A DNA stretch of 64,000 bases from Larix kaempferi. Taxonomy: Eukaryota > Streptophyta > Pinopsida > Pinales > Pinaceae. This document shows, in pieces, positions 21,111-32,164 of the stretch. The notes below the pieces were generated by a model, which saw only the letters and a list, made by a program, of their open reading frames with translations, had not been told where the DNA came from and made no database searches. The stretch covers positions 1,302,001 through 1,366,000 of the forward strand of contig BSBM01001662.1 of assembly GCA_027924585.1 (NCBI GenBank). Direction: 5' to 3'. The position numbers and the translations under genes were made by a program. Within the stretch, counting starts at the first letter, position 1; each line of letters begins with the position of its first letter.

Positions 21111-21990
21111 TGATGCAGGATAATCGAAGCCTAGGCAGATCAGTCGAAGTTAGTCGACATGGAGAAAGCCGACCAGAGGGAGTGCCGATGACCACTGGTG
21201 CGGAGAAGCAGATTGACTTGTTGATAGGTCAACATGCGTCGAACTACAACTTGGACAGGTTTGGTGAAGCCAAGCGCAGAGGAAGGGGAGGACTGGGGAA
21301 CCGCAGGAAAGCAGAGTTAAACTGACAGAATGGTCGAGTGATGTGACCGACTACTGTAGCAGGGTCGGAAGGGCAGAAAGTCAAGGCAGAGTACTTGGTA
21401 GCCATTCACGGTTGCTAAAGAATTTAATGGCAGTTATTGCAGGTAGTTGAGATCGTGACAGATGTCAACACAGGCAGAGGTTGTGCAGCACGGTAGGGGA
21501 GCTGACAGTTGCAGGTCTGCAAGATCAGGGAGATCGACGGACAAAAGGGTGCGTGTCTCGGGTGTTGGAGTGGACATCGGAAACAGCAACAACCGGGTAG
21601 AAGACTTGTGCGCAGGAACAGATTGAGGAGTTCAGTGGGATCAGCAGAGATTCACAAAGCAAAGGTCGGGGAGAAGATTGGTAGACTGGAGAAAAGAGTC
21701 ACACATCTTCCGAACATAGGGAGAGATCGAGCCATAGCTCAAAGTTCCGCAGTGAACCAGGAGAGGGTGAAGTCGACACACTGAGAGAGAGCATAGAGTT
21801 ACTTCTGTATTGTAACGGCTAAGTTCGACAGTTAATTAGTTATGTCATTCCTTGCAGTTTGCATTATAACTGTTTCAGAGAAGTAATATAAGCCAATTCA
21901 TGCCATCCAGTTTACATCTTGTCTATGTGAGCATTGTGTGTTGTGTGTATTGTTAATCAAGAACCTTAGGGCATAAGGTGCCTTGCGTCA
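21111..21990 (+). repeat. 5' LTR of gypsy element
   Basis: The LTR starts TGATGCAGGA and ends CCTTGCGTCA, followed by GT and the primer-binding site. It lacks some 60 bp present in the 3' copy around 26955-27015. Confidence 0.9.
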
Positions 21991-21992
21991 GT

Positions 21993-22004
21993 TGGTATCA
22001 GAGC
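21993..22004 (+). other. Primer-binding site of gypsy element
   Basis: TGGTATCAGAGC is the complement of the initiator-Met tRNA 3' end, two bases inside the LTR. A second, near-identical copy with its LTR-tail context (CCTTGCGTCAGTTGGTATCA) lies 64 bp downstream at 22045-22064. Confidence 0.9.
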
Positions 22005-22219
22005 GGGAGGATCCGTGAGAAGCGAAGGTGGTGATACCAACTTGCCTTGCGTCAGTTGGTATCAGAGAGGGAAGTGAATCCCTGTGCGCAAAATAACGTC
22101 GAGTGATATTGAGCCTGCAAGTGCACTGAACAGCTCCAGCTGAGGTTGGGTAGAGTTTTGCACGACTTGTTGAAGTCCGGTTGCGATTGTACAAGTGGGA
22201 GTTTTAGTTGAGGTTGAAT

Positions 22220-23330
22220 ATGGCTCACAGAGGCATTAATGTCTGAGGACGAAGAGCGCATGGCGCAGCAGTCACAGCTGATCCTGAGATGTTCGACGAG
22301 TGCGTCCGAACAATGCAAACTTTGACAAATGAAGTCGCATCGATCAAAGAAAGCAAAAGGCGTGGTTGTATTCCTACTGCATTAGACCACAGTGACAAGG
22401 AAGTCCAAGAAGTGGAACCACAGTAAGCAGCAGGAGATGAACCAGAAGAAAAACTCATCAAGCTTCTGACGAAGATGAGAGGTCGGACGAAGATAGACAT
22501 GCGTACCTACTCAGGAAGCCTAGATCGAGAAGACTTGATCAACTCGTTCAGAGAGATGGAGAAATACTTCGACATAGAGCAAATTGAGGATCCTAAACAG
22601 GTTAAGACTGCATGTCTGAGGTTGAAGGGTCATGCCTCATTGTGGTGAGACAATGTACAGGTGGACAGAGTCAAGAAAGGCAAGGAGAAAATCAAGTCTT
22701 GGGATAGGATGGTCGCCAAGATGAAAGGGAAGTTCTTACCGGGTGACTATGTGATTTTCTTGTTCCAAAAATTGCAGAACTTTCGACAAAAAGAGATGAT
22801 CGTCAAGGAGTACACGGAAGAGTTCTACAACCTATCGATTTGGTCAGGGCAAACCGACAAAGGAGCAGAAGCTGTCACTAGGTACGTGAACGGCTTGAAA
22901 TATGCCATTCAGGATGAAATGAGCATGTCAAGATTCAGAGCAGTGGGTGAAGCCGACTAGTTAGCTTTGAAGGCAGAAGAGAAATTGTTGAGGAAATCCG
23001 TAGCGACCAGAGGCAGGATGACTGGTCGGGGTGCGAAGACTGTTTCCATGAAAGGTCAAAGTAGCGGTTACAAAAAGGAATCTGTTGAAGAAAGTCAAAG
23101 GACAGAATGGACATCAACAAGGGAGAAAACGCAGGAGAACTAACGCGATGGTCATGAGACTCGTGGTCGAGGTGCGTATGGTCGAGGTAGTCCATCCGAC
23201 AGAAAAGGAGCTAACAGACCATCCATAATCGGTTACAAGCATCATGGAGTGGGACACAAGGCATATGAATGCCCAGAGAACCTACATGCTACAGAAGAGT
23301 CGAAACCCAGACGTTGAGGGGATGAGCAAG
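22220..23330 (+). pseudogene. Gypsy gag
   Basis: The frame starts at an ATG at 22220 ('MAHRGINV') and has stops soon after. The core is clear: 'YSGSLDREDLINSFREMEKYF', 'CLRLKGHASLW', 'WDRMVAKMKGKFLPGDY' and 'EYTEEFYNLS', the standard retrotransposon gag domain. A zinc knuckle at about 23231-23273 reads 'GYKHHGVGHKAYECP', with the first two Cys changed. Gag forms the particle that packages element RNA. At least four stops break it (for example after 'HASLW' and after 'RAVGEAD'). Confidence 0.88.
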
Positions 23331-23479
23331 TCGACGAGAGGGAATAATTGGCATCCGACATCAATGAGGATGGTAAGAAGAAAAGTCGGGCCATGAAATC
23401 CAGGAAGACACTGGTTTGGATGACAGACGCGATGAGCAAGAACCAACACAGCGAAAGGTGATCTTTCGAATGAAGGTGT

Positions 23480-23772
23480 GAATCGGCGAATGGCATTGCA
23501 AGACCATAGTTGATGGTGGAAGCACTGAGAATCTTGTGTCAACAGAGGTGATCGACAAATCCAAGTTGAAGTGTCAGGAACACCCACACCCATGCAATAT
23601 CTTATGGTTGCAGAAAGGACATCATGTGAAGGTGACCAAACAGTGCCTGATCAACTTCAGAGTTGAAGGATTTGAAGACAGCGTACTGTGTGACGTAATC
23701 CCAATGGACGTATACCATCTGTTGTTAGGGAGACCATGGAAATATGATCGAAAAATGATCTATGATGGTTGA
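23480..23772 (+). pseudogene. Gypsy aspartic protease
   Basis: 'TIVDGGSTENLVS' (Asp codon 23512-23514) matches the DGGS-type active site of chromovirus-like gypsy proteases. It is followed by 'INFRVEGFEDSVLCDVIPM' and 'HLLLGRPWKYDRKMIYDG', the flap and C-terminal LLGRPW motif. The frame ends in a stop right after 'YDG', where family members continue into RT. It would cleave the gag-pol polyprotein. Confidence 0.85.
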
Positions 23773-24079
23773 GCCAACACAGTCACAGTATGGAAAAATG
23801 GTGTGCGAAGGACTCTTAAGCCGAAGCCGGAGGAGAGAGCCGATAGTAAGCACAGCGAGAGCAACTTTTGGGAGAAATGGTTGCTGATGTGTTCAGCGAA
23901 AGAATTCCTTGCGGAGGAGGAAAAGTAGTCGGGGTGTTATTCTATCATTTTGAAAGGACCATGTGTCGAGAGGATGACAATGGAGAAAATTCTGGTCGAA
24001 GTCGAAAAGATGCTCGAAGAGTTTCAGGGCATAGTGGTCGATGAGACACCGATGAGATTGTCACCGACAAGGAGCATAT

Positions 24080-25360
24080 CCCATTAGATCGACTTGATTC
24101 CAGGTTCGAGTCTGTCAAATAAAGCACCGCATAGGATGAGTCTACCACAAGGTCAAGAACTCGACCAACAAGTCTAGTATTTGTTGGACAGAGGATTGAT
24201 CAGAGAGAGTTTGAGTCTGTGCGCTGTACCAGCAGTATTAGCGCTGAAGAAGGGTGGAGAGTGGAGAATGTGTATAGACTCTAGAACCATCAACAAAATC
24301 ATGATCAAGTATCGGTTTCCATTGCCGAGAATGGACGACTTGATGGATTTTTTGAGTGGATCGAAGTACTTCACGAAGATAGACCTGAAAAGTGGATATC
24401 ACCATATTCGGGTTAGAGAAGAAGATGAATGGAAAACAACATTCAATACAAAGGAAGGGTTGTATGAGTGGTTAGTCATGCCATTCGGATTGACTAATGC
24501 ACCCAGTACATTCATGAGGCTGATGAATGAGGTACTTAAACCATTATTGGGAAAGTGTGTTATGTCTATCTAGACGACATTCTGATTTTTAGTCAAACCA
24601 AGACAGAACACTTGGAGCACATTTGACAGGTATTGCAGAAATTGCAAGAAGAAAAGTTGATGGTGAACCTGCAAAAGCATTTCTTCATGAAGGAAGAACT
24701 GGTGTACTTGGGATTCGTAATCTCAAGTAAAGGGTTGGTGATGGACCCAGAAAAGGTGAAGGCAATATTGGATTTGGCTGGAACCGACAAGTACGACTGG
24801 GGTAAGGAGATTCCATGGACTTGCCAGTTTCTACAGGAAGTTCATCCAGGGATTCAGTCGAATTTGTGCACCTTTGACAGAGTGCATGAAGAAATGGGAT
24901 TTCCAGTGGACGGAGACTGCCCAGCGAGCTTTTGACAAGTTGAAGGAAAAGGTCACTAAGATCCCAGTGTTGGTGCTCCCATACTTTGACAAAGTTTTCC
25001 AGGTCGATTGCGATGCAAGTGGAACGGAAATTGGAGCATTGTTGATCCAGGAGGGCCGACCAATTGCATTCTTCAGTGAGAAATTGGATGACGCGAAGCA
25101 GAAATATTCGGTCTATGACCAGGAATTCTATGCTATTGTCCAGGCATTGAAGAAGTGGAGGCATTATTTATTGCCCAAGGAATTTGTGTTAAACACAGAT
25201 CACCAAGCACTGAAGTATCTGAATAGTCAGTCCAAGTTGAATCAGCAGCACATGAAATGGGTCGAATTCCTACAGGGATATACGTTCAAGTTGTGACATA
25301 GGTCGGGAAAGTCGAATAAGGTTGTCGACACACTGAGTCGAAGAGTTGCATTGCTGAACG
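24080..25360 (+). pseudogene. Gypsy reverse transcriptase and RNase H
   Basis: The RT frame includes '[17 protein letters not shown]', '[20 protein letters not shown]', '[15 protein letters not shown]' and '[19 protein letters not shown]'. A frameshift near 24555 precedes the catalytic YLDD at 24567-24578. RNase H follows with '[17 protein letters not shown]', '[18 protein letters not shown]' and '[11 protein letters not shown]' (Asp, Glu and Asp present). It continues after a stop at about 25295 with 'GKSNKVVDTLSRR'. All catalytic residues are present, but frameshifts and stops prevent one polyprotein. Confidence 0.93.
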
Positions 25361-25539
25361 CGACGACAATTCGAGCAACAGGAATAGAGTTGGTGAATAT
25401 AGAGTATGAGACCGATGGGGATTTTGCAAAAGCATGGGAAGCTTGTCGTGAACCATGGAGTGTCAAAATAACTCCATACTTGGATTATTTTATCCAAGAG
25501 GGATACTTGTTCACGGAACAACAGTTATGTATTCCTAGA

Positions 25540-26280
25540 GGATCAATTAAAGAGAACCTAATCCAAGAGTTGCATAACGGCGGATTAGCGGGTCATTTTG
25601 GCATCGACAAAACCAAGGCATTGGTCGAAGAGAAGTATTATTGGCCAGGAATGACGACATATGTCAGAAAGTGGGTTTGACAAAGTAGAGTTTGAAAGTT
25701 GGCAAAAGGGAGAAGTCAGAACACGGAGTTGTATACACCGTTACCTATACCAAATACCCCATGGGAGCACCTGAGCATGGATTTCATTCTAGGATTGCTT
25801 AAGATGCAATAGGGGAGTGACTCAATCTTTGTTGTAGTCGACAGATTTTCGAAAATGGCAGACTTTATTTTGTGTAAGAAGACAAGTGATGCCACAGGAA
25901 TTGTTGTTATATTCTTCAAGGAGATAATCATATTGCATGGGTTTCCAAAGAGTATCACGTCAAATAGAGATACCAAGTTTATGGGACATTTCTGGAGAAC
26001 CCTATGGAAGAAACTGGACACGAGGTTGCATTTTAGCTCGACATATCATCCGTAAACAGACGTACAGACTGAGGTGGTGAATTGAAGTTTGGGAAACCTT
26101 CTGATATGTTTGACGACCGACAGACCCAAGCAGTGGGAGAAAATGTTGGCGCAAGCAAAGTTTGCATACAACAATTATGTGAATCGGTCGACAGGTTTGA
26201 TCCCATTCCAGATTGTTCAGGGAAGAAGCCCACATGGAGTGGTGGATTTGGTCGAGTTACCGACAGAAACCAGTAAGAGC
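25540..26280 (+). pseudogene. Gypsy integrase
   Basis: The His-His part of the zinc-binding domain reads 'LHNGGLAGHFGIDKTKALV'. The expected Cys pair is degraded. The core has '[12 protein letters not shown]' (first Asp), '[15 protein letters not shown]' (second Asp, usually SDRD) and, after a CAA-to-TAA stop, 'VQTEVVN' (Glu). 'FAYNNYVNRSTGLIPFQIVQ' ends the core. It would insert the cDNA into the host. Three stops break the domain. Confidence 0.9.
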
Positions 26281-26871
26281 GCGGATGCAAAATCATTCAC
26301 AGAGGATATGAAAGAAGTGCATGAGGATGTGCAAAAGCGCATAGAAAAGAGAAACACGGTATACAAGTTGAGGGCTGACAGGAAGAAGAGACTACAGTTG
26401 TTCAAAGAAGGAGACTTGGTCTATGCACATTTGCGGAAGGAAATATTTCCCACAGGGACATATAACAAGCTGAAGCTGAAGAAGACTGGACCATGTAATA
26501 TTCTGAAGAAGATTTTGGACAACGCTTATGTGTTTGAGCTTCCGAATGACTTGAACATTTCATCAACGTTCAATGTCTTAGATCTGTACAAGTTCGAAGA
26601 AGGTTCAAGTAGTGGAAGTGCGGAAGTGTCCAAGATATACTGGACAGAGCAGATTCCAGATCGACAGAATGAAGAAATCCCCGAAGTAATAGAGGAACTC
26701 GAAGTCAGGCTTACACGCAGTTCGCGACGGAAGGAATACTCAATGCGATGGAAGGATGATGAGTTGCAGGAGGCGACATGGATTTCTGAAGAAGAGTTTC
26801 GGATACTGATGGAGCAGTCGAGTTCGTTTTCACCTAAGGATTCTGATGCAGGAGCATCGGAGCCTAAGTAG
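26281..26871 (+). pseudogene. Integrase C-terminus with chromodomain-like tail
   Basis: This is an open continuation of the integrase. It holds the GPY-like region ('YNKLKLKKTGPCNILKKI', 'YVFELPNDLNISSTFNV') and then 'SRRKEYSMRWKDDELQEATW', which fits the end of a chromodomain (W...ATWE-type). Chromodomains of gypsy chromoviruses steer integration to marked chromatin. The reading frame runs 28 bp into the 3' LTR and ends there ('GASEPK'). This stretch is open, unlike the upstream domains. Confidence 0.8.
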
Positions 26872-27784
26872 ATCAGTCAAAGTTAGTCAGCATGGATAAG
26901 GACGACTAGAGGGAGTTCCTATGACCACTGGTGCGGGGAAGCAAATTGACTTGTCGAAGTCAATAAGTTGAGCAGGAGCATTCGATATGTGACCGACAGG
27001 TTGAGCGAAAGGCGTCGATAGGTCGACATGCGTCGAACTACGACTCCGACAGGTTTGGTGAAGCCAAGCGCGGAGGAAGGGGAGGACTGACGAACCGCAG
27101 GAAAGAAGAGTTAAATTGACAAAATGGTCGAGTGATGTGACCGACTACTATAGCAAGGTCAGAAGGGCAGAAAGTCATGGAAGAGTACTTGGTATCCATT
27201 TGGGTTTGCTAAGGAAGTTAATGGCAGTTATTGCAGGTAGTTGAGATCGTGATTGATGTCAACACACGAAGAGGTTGTGCAGCATAGTAGGTGCACTGAA
27301 ATTTGCAGGTCTAGAGGATCAGGGAGATCGACAGATAGAAGGGTACGTGTCTCGAGTGTTGGAGTGGACATCGGGAACAGCAATTGTCGGGTAGAAGACT
27401 TGTGCGCAGGCACAGAGTTAGGAGTTCAGTGGGATCAGCAGAGATTCGCAGAGCAGAGTTCGGGGAGAAGATTGGTAGACTGGAGAGAAGAGTCACACAT
27501 CTTCCGAACGCGGGGAGAGATCTAGCCATAACTCAGAGTTCCACAGTGAACCATGAAAGGGTGAGATCGACACACTGAGAGAGAGCACACAGTTACTCTT
27601 GTATTGTAACTGTTGAGGCTGGCAGTTAATTAGTTATTTCATTCCTTGCAATTTGCATTGTAACCATTTCAGAGAAGTAATATGATCCAATTCATGGCAT
27701 CCTGTTTACATCTTGTCTATGTGAGCATTGTTTGTTGTGTATATTGTTAAGCAAGAACCTTAGGGCATAAGGTGCCTTGCGTCA
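26844..27784 (+). repeat. 3' LTR of gypsy element
   Basis: The LTR is 941 bp and collinear with the 5' LTR. It ends CCTTGCGTCA. The purine content just before it is poor, so the polypurine tract is unclear. Confidence 0.9.
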
Positions 27785-27799
27785 ATCATATTATCACAT

Positions 27800-27990
27800 T
27801 TGCAAAATGGAATGCATAACTATTCACTGAAATTTAACGACACAGATCAGATTCTCAGATTTGTAAAATGAAAATGCATAGCCATTAATTGAAAATTTAA
27901 AAACATGGAATCGATCCTCATAATTGCGGTATGGAAACGCATGGCTAATAATTGAAATTTAAAATACAGAACCGATTTTCAGATCTGTTC
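27800..27990. repeat. ~63-bp degenerate tandem repeat, three units
   Basis: Units are marked by 'gcataactattca' (27814), 'gcatagccatta' (27876) and 'gcatggctaata' (27939), each followed by 'tgaaatttaa'-like sequence. Confidence 0.55.
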
Positions 27991-28122
27991 GAATTCAAAT
28001 AAAAATTGAAGGAGACAAAAAAAAATATGGTCAATTATAGATCGAGTTTTAAAAGTAACAATAATGATTTCCGGGTTCTACTCAAATTGTGCAGAAGTAA
28101 CTGAGGACATATATATATATAC

Positions 28123-28167
<45 letters not shown>

Positions 28168-29761
28168 TCCTAGATATATACAGATCGATTACTGGGAAGA
28201 TATATGTATACCAAAAATAACAATAATCCCCAATTCTGAAATATCCAAAAAAAACTTTACACAGAATGGAAGGTCATACATATATAAGAATAAACTTTGA
28301 TATTTGGTCGTCAATCGTGAGGGTTCATTGATCGAATTCCTGATATCTATATAAATGTATATCAACTACAGCAATAATCTCAAGTTCCGACATATCTAAA
28401 ACTTTACACAGAATGGAAGTTTCATACATATATAAAAATAAACCCATAGATTTATACCAATTGTTGCCATGGTTTAGAGATTGATCATCTCGGCGTATAT
28501 ATGTAAAAAATAGACCTTACAAAAATGAAGAGACAGTATAGCATGTATGATTCAGCTATGTGGAAATCACATTCCTCTATGAAGGGTTTACAACATGCAG
28601 ATTGAGCACAAACAATGTCAATCGATACACAGAGGATTCACATTATGCAGATGATTCCATCTCTATCTGCACTATAAAGAACTTTTAATAAGACCTTAAT
28701 GTGCCTCAACTCTCAGGTCGAAATATCCCCTACTATAGGTACAAGCTCTACCATTTATAGTAAGCAGCAAAAAAAAAATGAGTTACAATTCCCAACCAAA
28801 CCAAACGCACACAATAAACTGAGCGTATGGCTCACCAAGCAAGACCAAAATGCTTGTAGTATGAATTATCCCTCGCAAAACCAAGGCGCCTATGTAAAAT
28901 TGAGTTTCGCCCCTACGAAGCACAACCAAAATGTATATGGAGAAGAGATATAACTTGCAGATCACCCCCCCCATTGGGATCCAATGTATACATTATAAGA
29001 AGAGTCATCTCATTTGGAACTCACGCAGAATTAATAGAAAATCCCCCTCCCTAAGGAACTCATGCAGAAAATAATGAGGACGGACACATCCTTGGAAGTC
29101 ATGCCTGAGATCCAAGAATGACTGCCGGTCGTTGGTTCAAATCTCTCTTGGGTGGGACGTCCTCTATGCCTTCATATATTTACTTTCACTGTTCAATCTA
29201 ATTGATTCCAAAATACACAAAGAGTTCAAAGCAGATTTCTCAGAAGAAATTACAGTGCATATATATATATATATAGCAGAGACACGTTGTATGAATAAAA
29301 CTTAGCAACAAAGATCCAACCCGAGAACAGAGTTCACACATGATCGATCTCAAATTTATAAACAATTATACTCGGAATCAATTTCAGATGAAATGCAAAG
29401 ATTTTATAGGGTATTGTACATAAATTATCAATTCACATATATACACGATGAGATACTACTACCGCTATCTTTCTCTCTTTTCCAACCAAAAACTCTGTTA
29501 AAATCGTGAGGAAGGCGAATTACTAATAAAAATTGCAGCAACTTGTTCAACGACAGCACAAATTTGTTTTACCAAATTGTTTTTTCATAAAAACAATACT
29601 CTATTAAAATTGATAGGGATATTAAATCGATACTAAGCCAATGCCAATATGGCTCACTGCATATGTTCAAGAAAAAGAATAATAATAATCTAACCAAATG
29701 TTCTATTCGAGTGATAGCAAAAAGAAAACGATGAGCCCTTAGATCCGAGCATTTGAACCTC
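27991..29761. other. Non-coding interior of the large LTR element, 5' part
   Basis: This lies between the gypsy insertion and the primer-binding site of the outer element, where gag would be expected on the minus strand. No gag-like frame is visible. It contains TA microsatellites (28108-28165 and about 29259-29276) and short duplicated patches around 28800-28940. Confidence 0.5.
28108..28165. repeat. TA microsatellite
   Basis: A run of alternating T and A with two interrupting C bases. Confidence 0.9.
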
Positions 29762-29773
29762 GCTCTGATACCA
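29762..29773 (-). other. Primer-binding site of the large element
   Basis: The minus strand reads TGGTATCAGAGC two bases beyond the LTR end at 29776. It orients the outer element as minus-strand. Confidence 0.85.
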
Positions 29774-30227
29774 AATGTAGGGACCCCTTTTTCAAGTCCT
29801 ACTCAGAACAATTTTCAAAACTTAAAACATAAAATAATCATTTAAGTGCATGATCAATAATAAACATCAATAAATTCAATAATTTACAAGTACAGACATA
29901 AGCATAGAACCTGTACTGTAGGTCGAATCTGTTGTTGGAGGAGGATTTGCTGTTGTCTGATGAGCTCCCAGCCTTTGACAATTTACCAAAGAACCCTCAG
30001 TTGAAGTCCCTACCATATCGGGGGTACTCTTCCTTCCCTCGAACCCTCGAGCAATTTGGGTTCATAAGAACATACAATGCCATGGCTTCCATTGGAATAT
30101 CCCAATCCCTGGTCAAGTTATCAACCCAACTCCAAGGAATCACACTTAATCAAATCTCTATTACTGTGTCGGTCCAGCACTAGGGAGAAATAGATATCCT
30201 CTCCTTCTCTTCCCTTTCTTTTATAAC

Positions 30228-30235
30228 CAAAAACT
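30228..30235 (-). promoter_or_regulatory. TATA-like box in 5' LTR
   Basis: The minus strand reads TATAAAAG about 450 bp before the LTR 3' end. This is the expected position of the element promoter. Confidence 0.45.
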
Positions 30236-30750
30236 TCCATGCCATGTGTCTTTCCATGCAAAAATAATCTTTAATTAATAATTCTTTTAATTTTACTCTC
30301 ATGCATCAAGTGTCACTCTCACATGAGTGTGAACCTAAACCCCTAAATTGTCTCTTTGTTGTCTCCTTAGTTAATTTCTCCAATCCCTAAATCAGTGGGT
30401 GCATGTAGGGTTGACTAGTTAATGAGTCCTAGTCTATATTTTGCTCCATATTTATTTATTCTCAATTATTTAAATATAAATAATCATTTCATGCACAATC
30501 AGTCGAGTGCAATTTCTATATACACCAAATACATAATCACAAATAGTCTTTTCACGAATAATTAATTTAATGCAATTCTATATGCCAAGTACATAATTAC
30601 AAATAGTCTTTTCATGTATAATTAATTTAATGCAATTCTATATGCCAAGTACATAATTACAATTTGTTCCTTCATGCATAACTAATTTAATTGAATTTCT
30701 ATATGACAAATACATGGGTTTTCGTTTGACTTTCTTTTCTTATTCATCTC

Positions 30751-31015
30751 GGTACCACATCGTAGGGTCCTTCTAACTTTCTTTCCTTAATTGTGTAGGT
30801 ACCACATCGTCAGGTCCTTCTAAATTTCTTTCCTTAATTGTCTAGATACCACACCAATGGGTCCTTCTGACTTTCTTTCCTTAATTGTCTAGGTACCACA
30901 TCGGCGGGTCCTTCTGACTTTCTTTCCTTAATTGTCTAGGTACCACATCGGTGGGTCCTTCTGACTTTCGTTCCTTAATTGTCTAGGTACCACATCATTG
31001 GGTCCTTCTGACACC
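30751..31015. repeat. 47-bp minisatellite inside LTR, six copies
   Basis: Same unit as 661-880 ('ggtaccacatcg' ... 'ccttaattgtcta') but with one more copy. Confidence 0.8.
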
Positions 31016-31759
31016 CTCATTTTCCTCTGGTGGGGAGTACTGTGTTGCGATTGGGGAATCGTTACCGCGATCTCTCGACTACACTTCCTTGGATACTAAG
31101 GGTGGCTGAGGGATAAGGTTCTCCTTATCGTGCGCCCCTCAACTCATCGTACGCGACCAAGTCGTCGTGGCCTCGCCCGTGCGGCACACGCTTCCACAGG
31201 TGAGCTGAACCGGCTTCCGACCCATGTGTGGAGTGTTATTTCAGGGTCGACAGTCCGTCGCCATACCCCTATGTATGTTTATCGTTCTTACGACCCCTTT
31301 TTCCATTGTGAGTCAGTCGGTAAATCGTTTTACCTGCTACTGCACACACTCAAAGTTCACATTAGTAGCGCTACACCATACATCATATTATTCATTCATT
31401 TTTGTCTGAGTCAATATTATTCATTCATATCTATGGAATAATCATCATTCATTGCATTATGTGGAACATCATCATAATTTCTCAATCAATTGAGCATATC
31501 TATCATCCATTTTTTATTCAATCATTTTCATTTCATAACCTTTCAGCCGGTCGAGCATATACAATATTCAATCATCATTCATTTCATAAAACTGCTAATC
31601 ATTAAGCAACACAAGCATTTCGTTTACACACATCATATATTTCATAATATCGCTAATCACTAAGTAGAGCATTCATTCATTTATTATATTTAAGCAAAGT
31701 ATATATTTCTATAAGTGTCATCATTATCGATAGTCATAGTGAGTTTGAGGGGCATTACA

Positions 31760-32164
31760 ATACTCCTCATAGTAAGTTGAATTTGAGAAATCAAATGTTC
31801 AACATATTGACCACACACATGTCCATTTCCCTCCCAATCTCATCCCTCAAGTGAATGTAGTGCTACACTCTATGATGATGGGATTCACACTTCTTGTCCA
31901 CCTTCCTTACCTCAACTATCCAATGCAAACTGAAGAAATCATAGACATATTCAAGTGAATGAATGTCCTCTAGCATCCCCTGAACATAAGTTACTGAAAC
32001 AAACTATTGTTTGGCAGTGTAGAAAAATTACAAAAGGATTTTTTTAATCAAGAATGTTGCATCCAAATGTCAATTGTTGTTGGATTTGTTAAAATCACAT
32101 TGTTTAATTATTGTTAGGATAAGTTTCAGCATAAAAATAGCTAAAGGTTCAAACATTAGTAATC
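31760..32164. other. Flank between nests, no gene seen
   Basis: This is AT-rich sequence outside the large LTR element and upstream of the transposase-like remnant. Nothing else is recognised. Confidence 0.4.

Larger units (their letters stand above)
21111..27784 (+). mobile_element. Degenerate Ty3/gypsy chromovirus-like element
   Basis: LTRs at 21111-21990 (880 bp) and 26844-27784 (941 bp) start TGATGCAGGA and end GCGTCA. TGGTATCAGAGC follows two bases after the 5' LTR. Between them, on the plus strand, are gag, protease, RT, RNase H, integrase and a chromodomain-like tail, in gypsy order. The flanking pentamers ATCAG and ATCAT differ at one base. Many stops look like CAG/CAA/TGG changed to TAG/TAA/TGA, as cytosine deamination would produce. 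No good polypurine tract precedes the 3' LTR. Confidence 0.93.
1..31759 (-). mobile_element. Large nested LTR retrotransposon shell (LARD-like), 5' truncated by window start
   Basis: Two direct copies of a roughly 2-kb sequence bound this region, at 1-1639 and 29776-31759. Read on the minus strand, each begins TGTAATGCC. The high-coordinate copy ends ...CCCTACA and is followed, two bases in, by TGGTATCAGAGC, the plant initiator-Met tRNA primer-binding site. The low-coordinate copy is preceded on the minus strand by a purine run (1640-1656), as a 3' LTR should be. Later insertions account for about 22 kb of the interior: the LINE, copia A, the fold-back copia and the gypsy element. That leaves about 5.8 kb of own sequence, in which I see no gag or pol. 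Long LTRs with a non-coding interior fit a large retrotransposon derivative. Pairing of the two LTRs is inferred, because the outer flank of the left LTR lies outside the window and the target duplication cannot be checked. Confidence 0.6.
29776..31759 (-). repeat. 5' LTR of the large minus-strand element (1,984 bp)
   Basis: On plus it runs TGTAGGGACC...GGCATTACA. Positions 30088-31759 match window positions 1-1639. It contains the 60-bp repeats, six 47-bp units (30751-31015) and a TATA-like box at 30228-30235 (minus). Confidence 0.85.

Noticed and set aside
29110-29160. A 'ggttcaaatct' box resembling a tRNA or SINE B-box
   Set aside because: No matching A-box at the right distance, no cloverleaf and no A- or T-rich tail, so neither a tRNA nor a SINE is supported.
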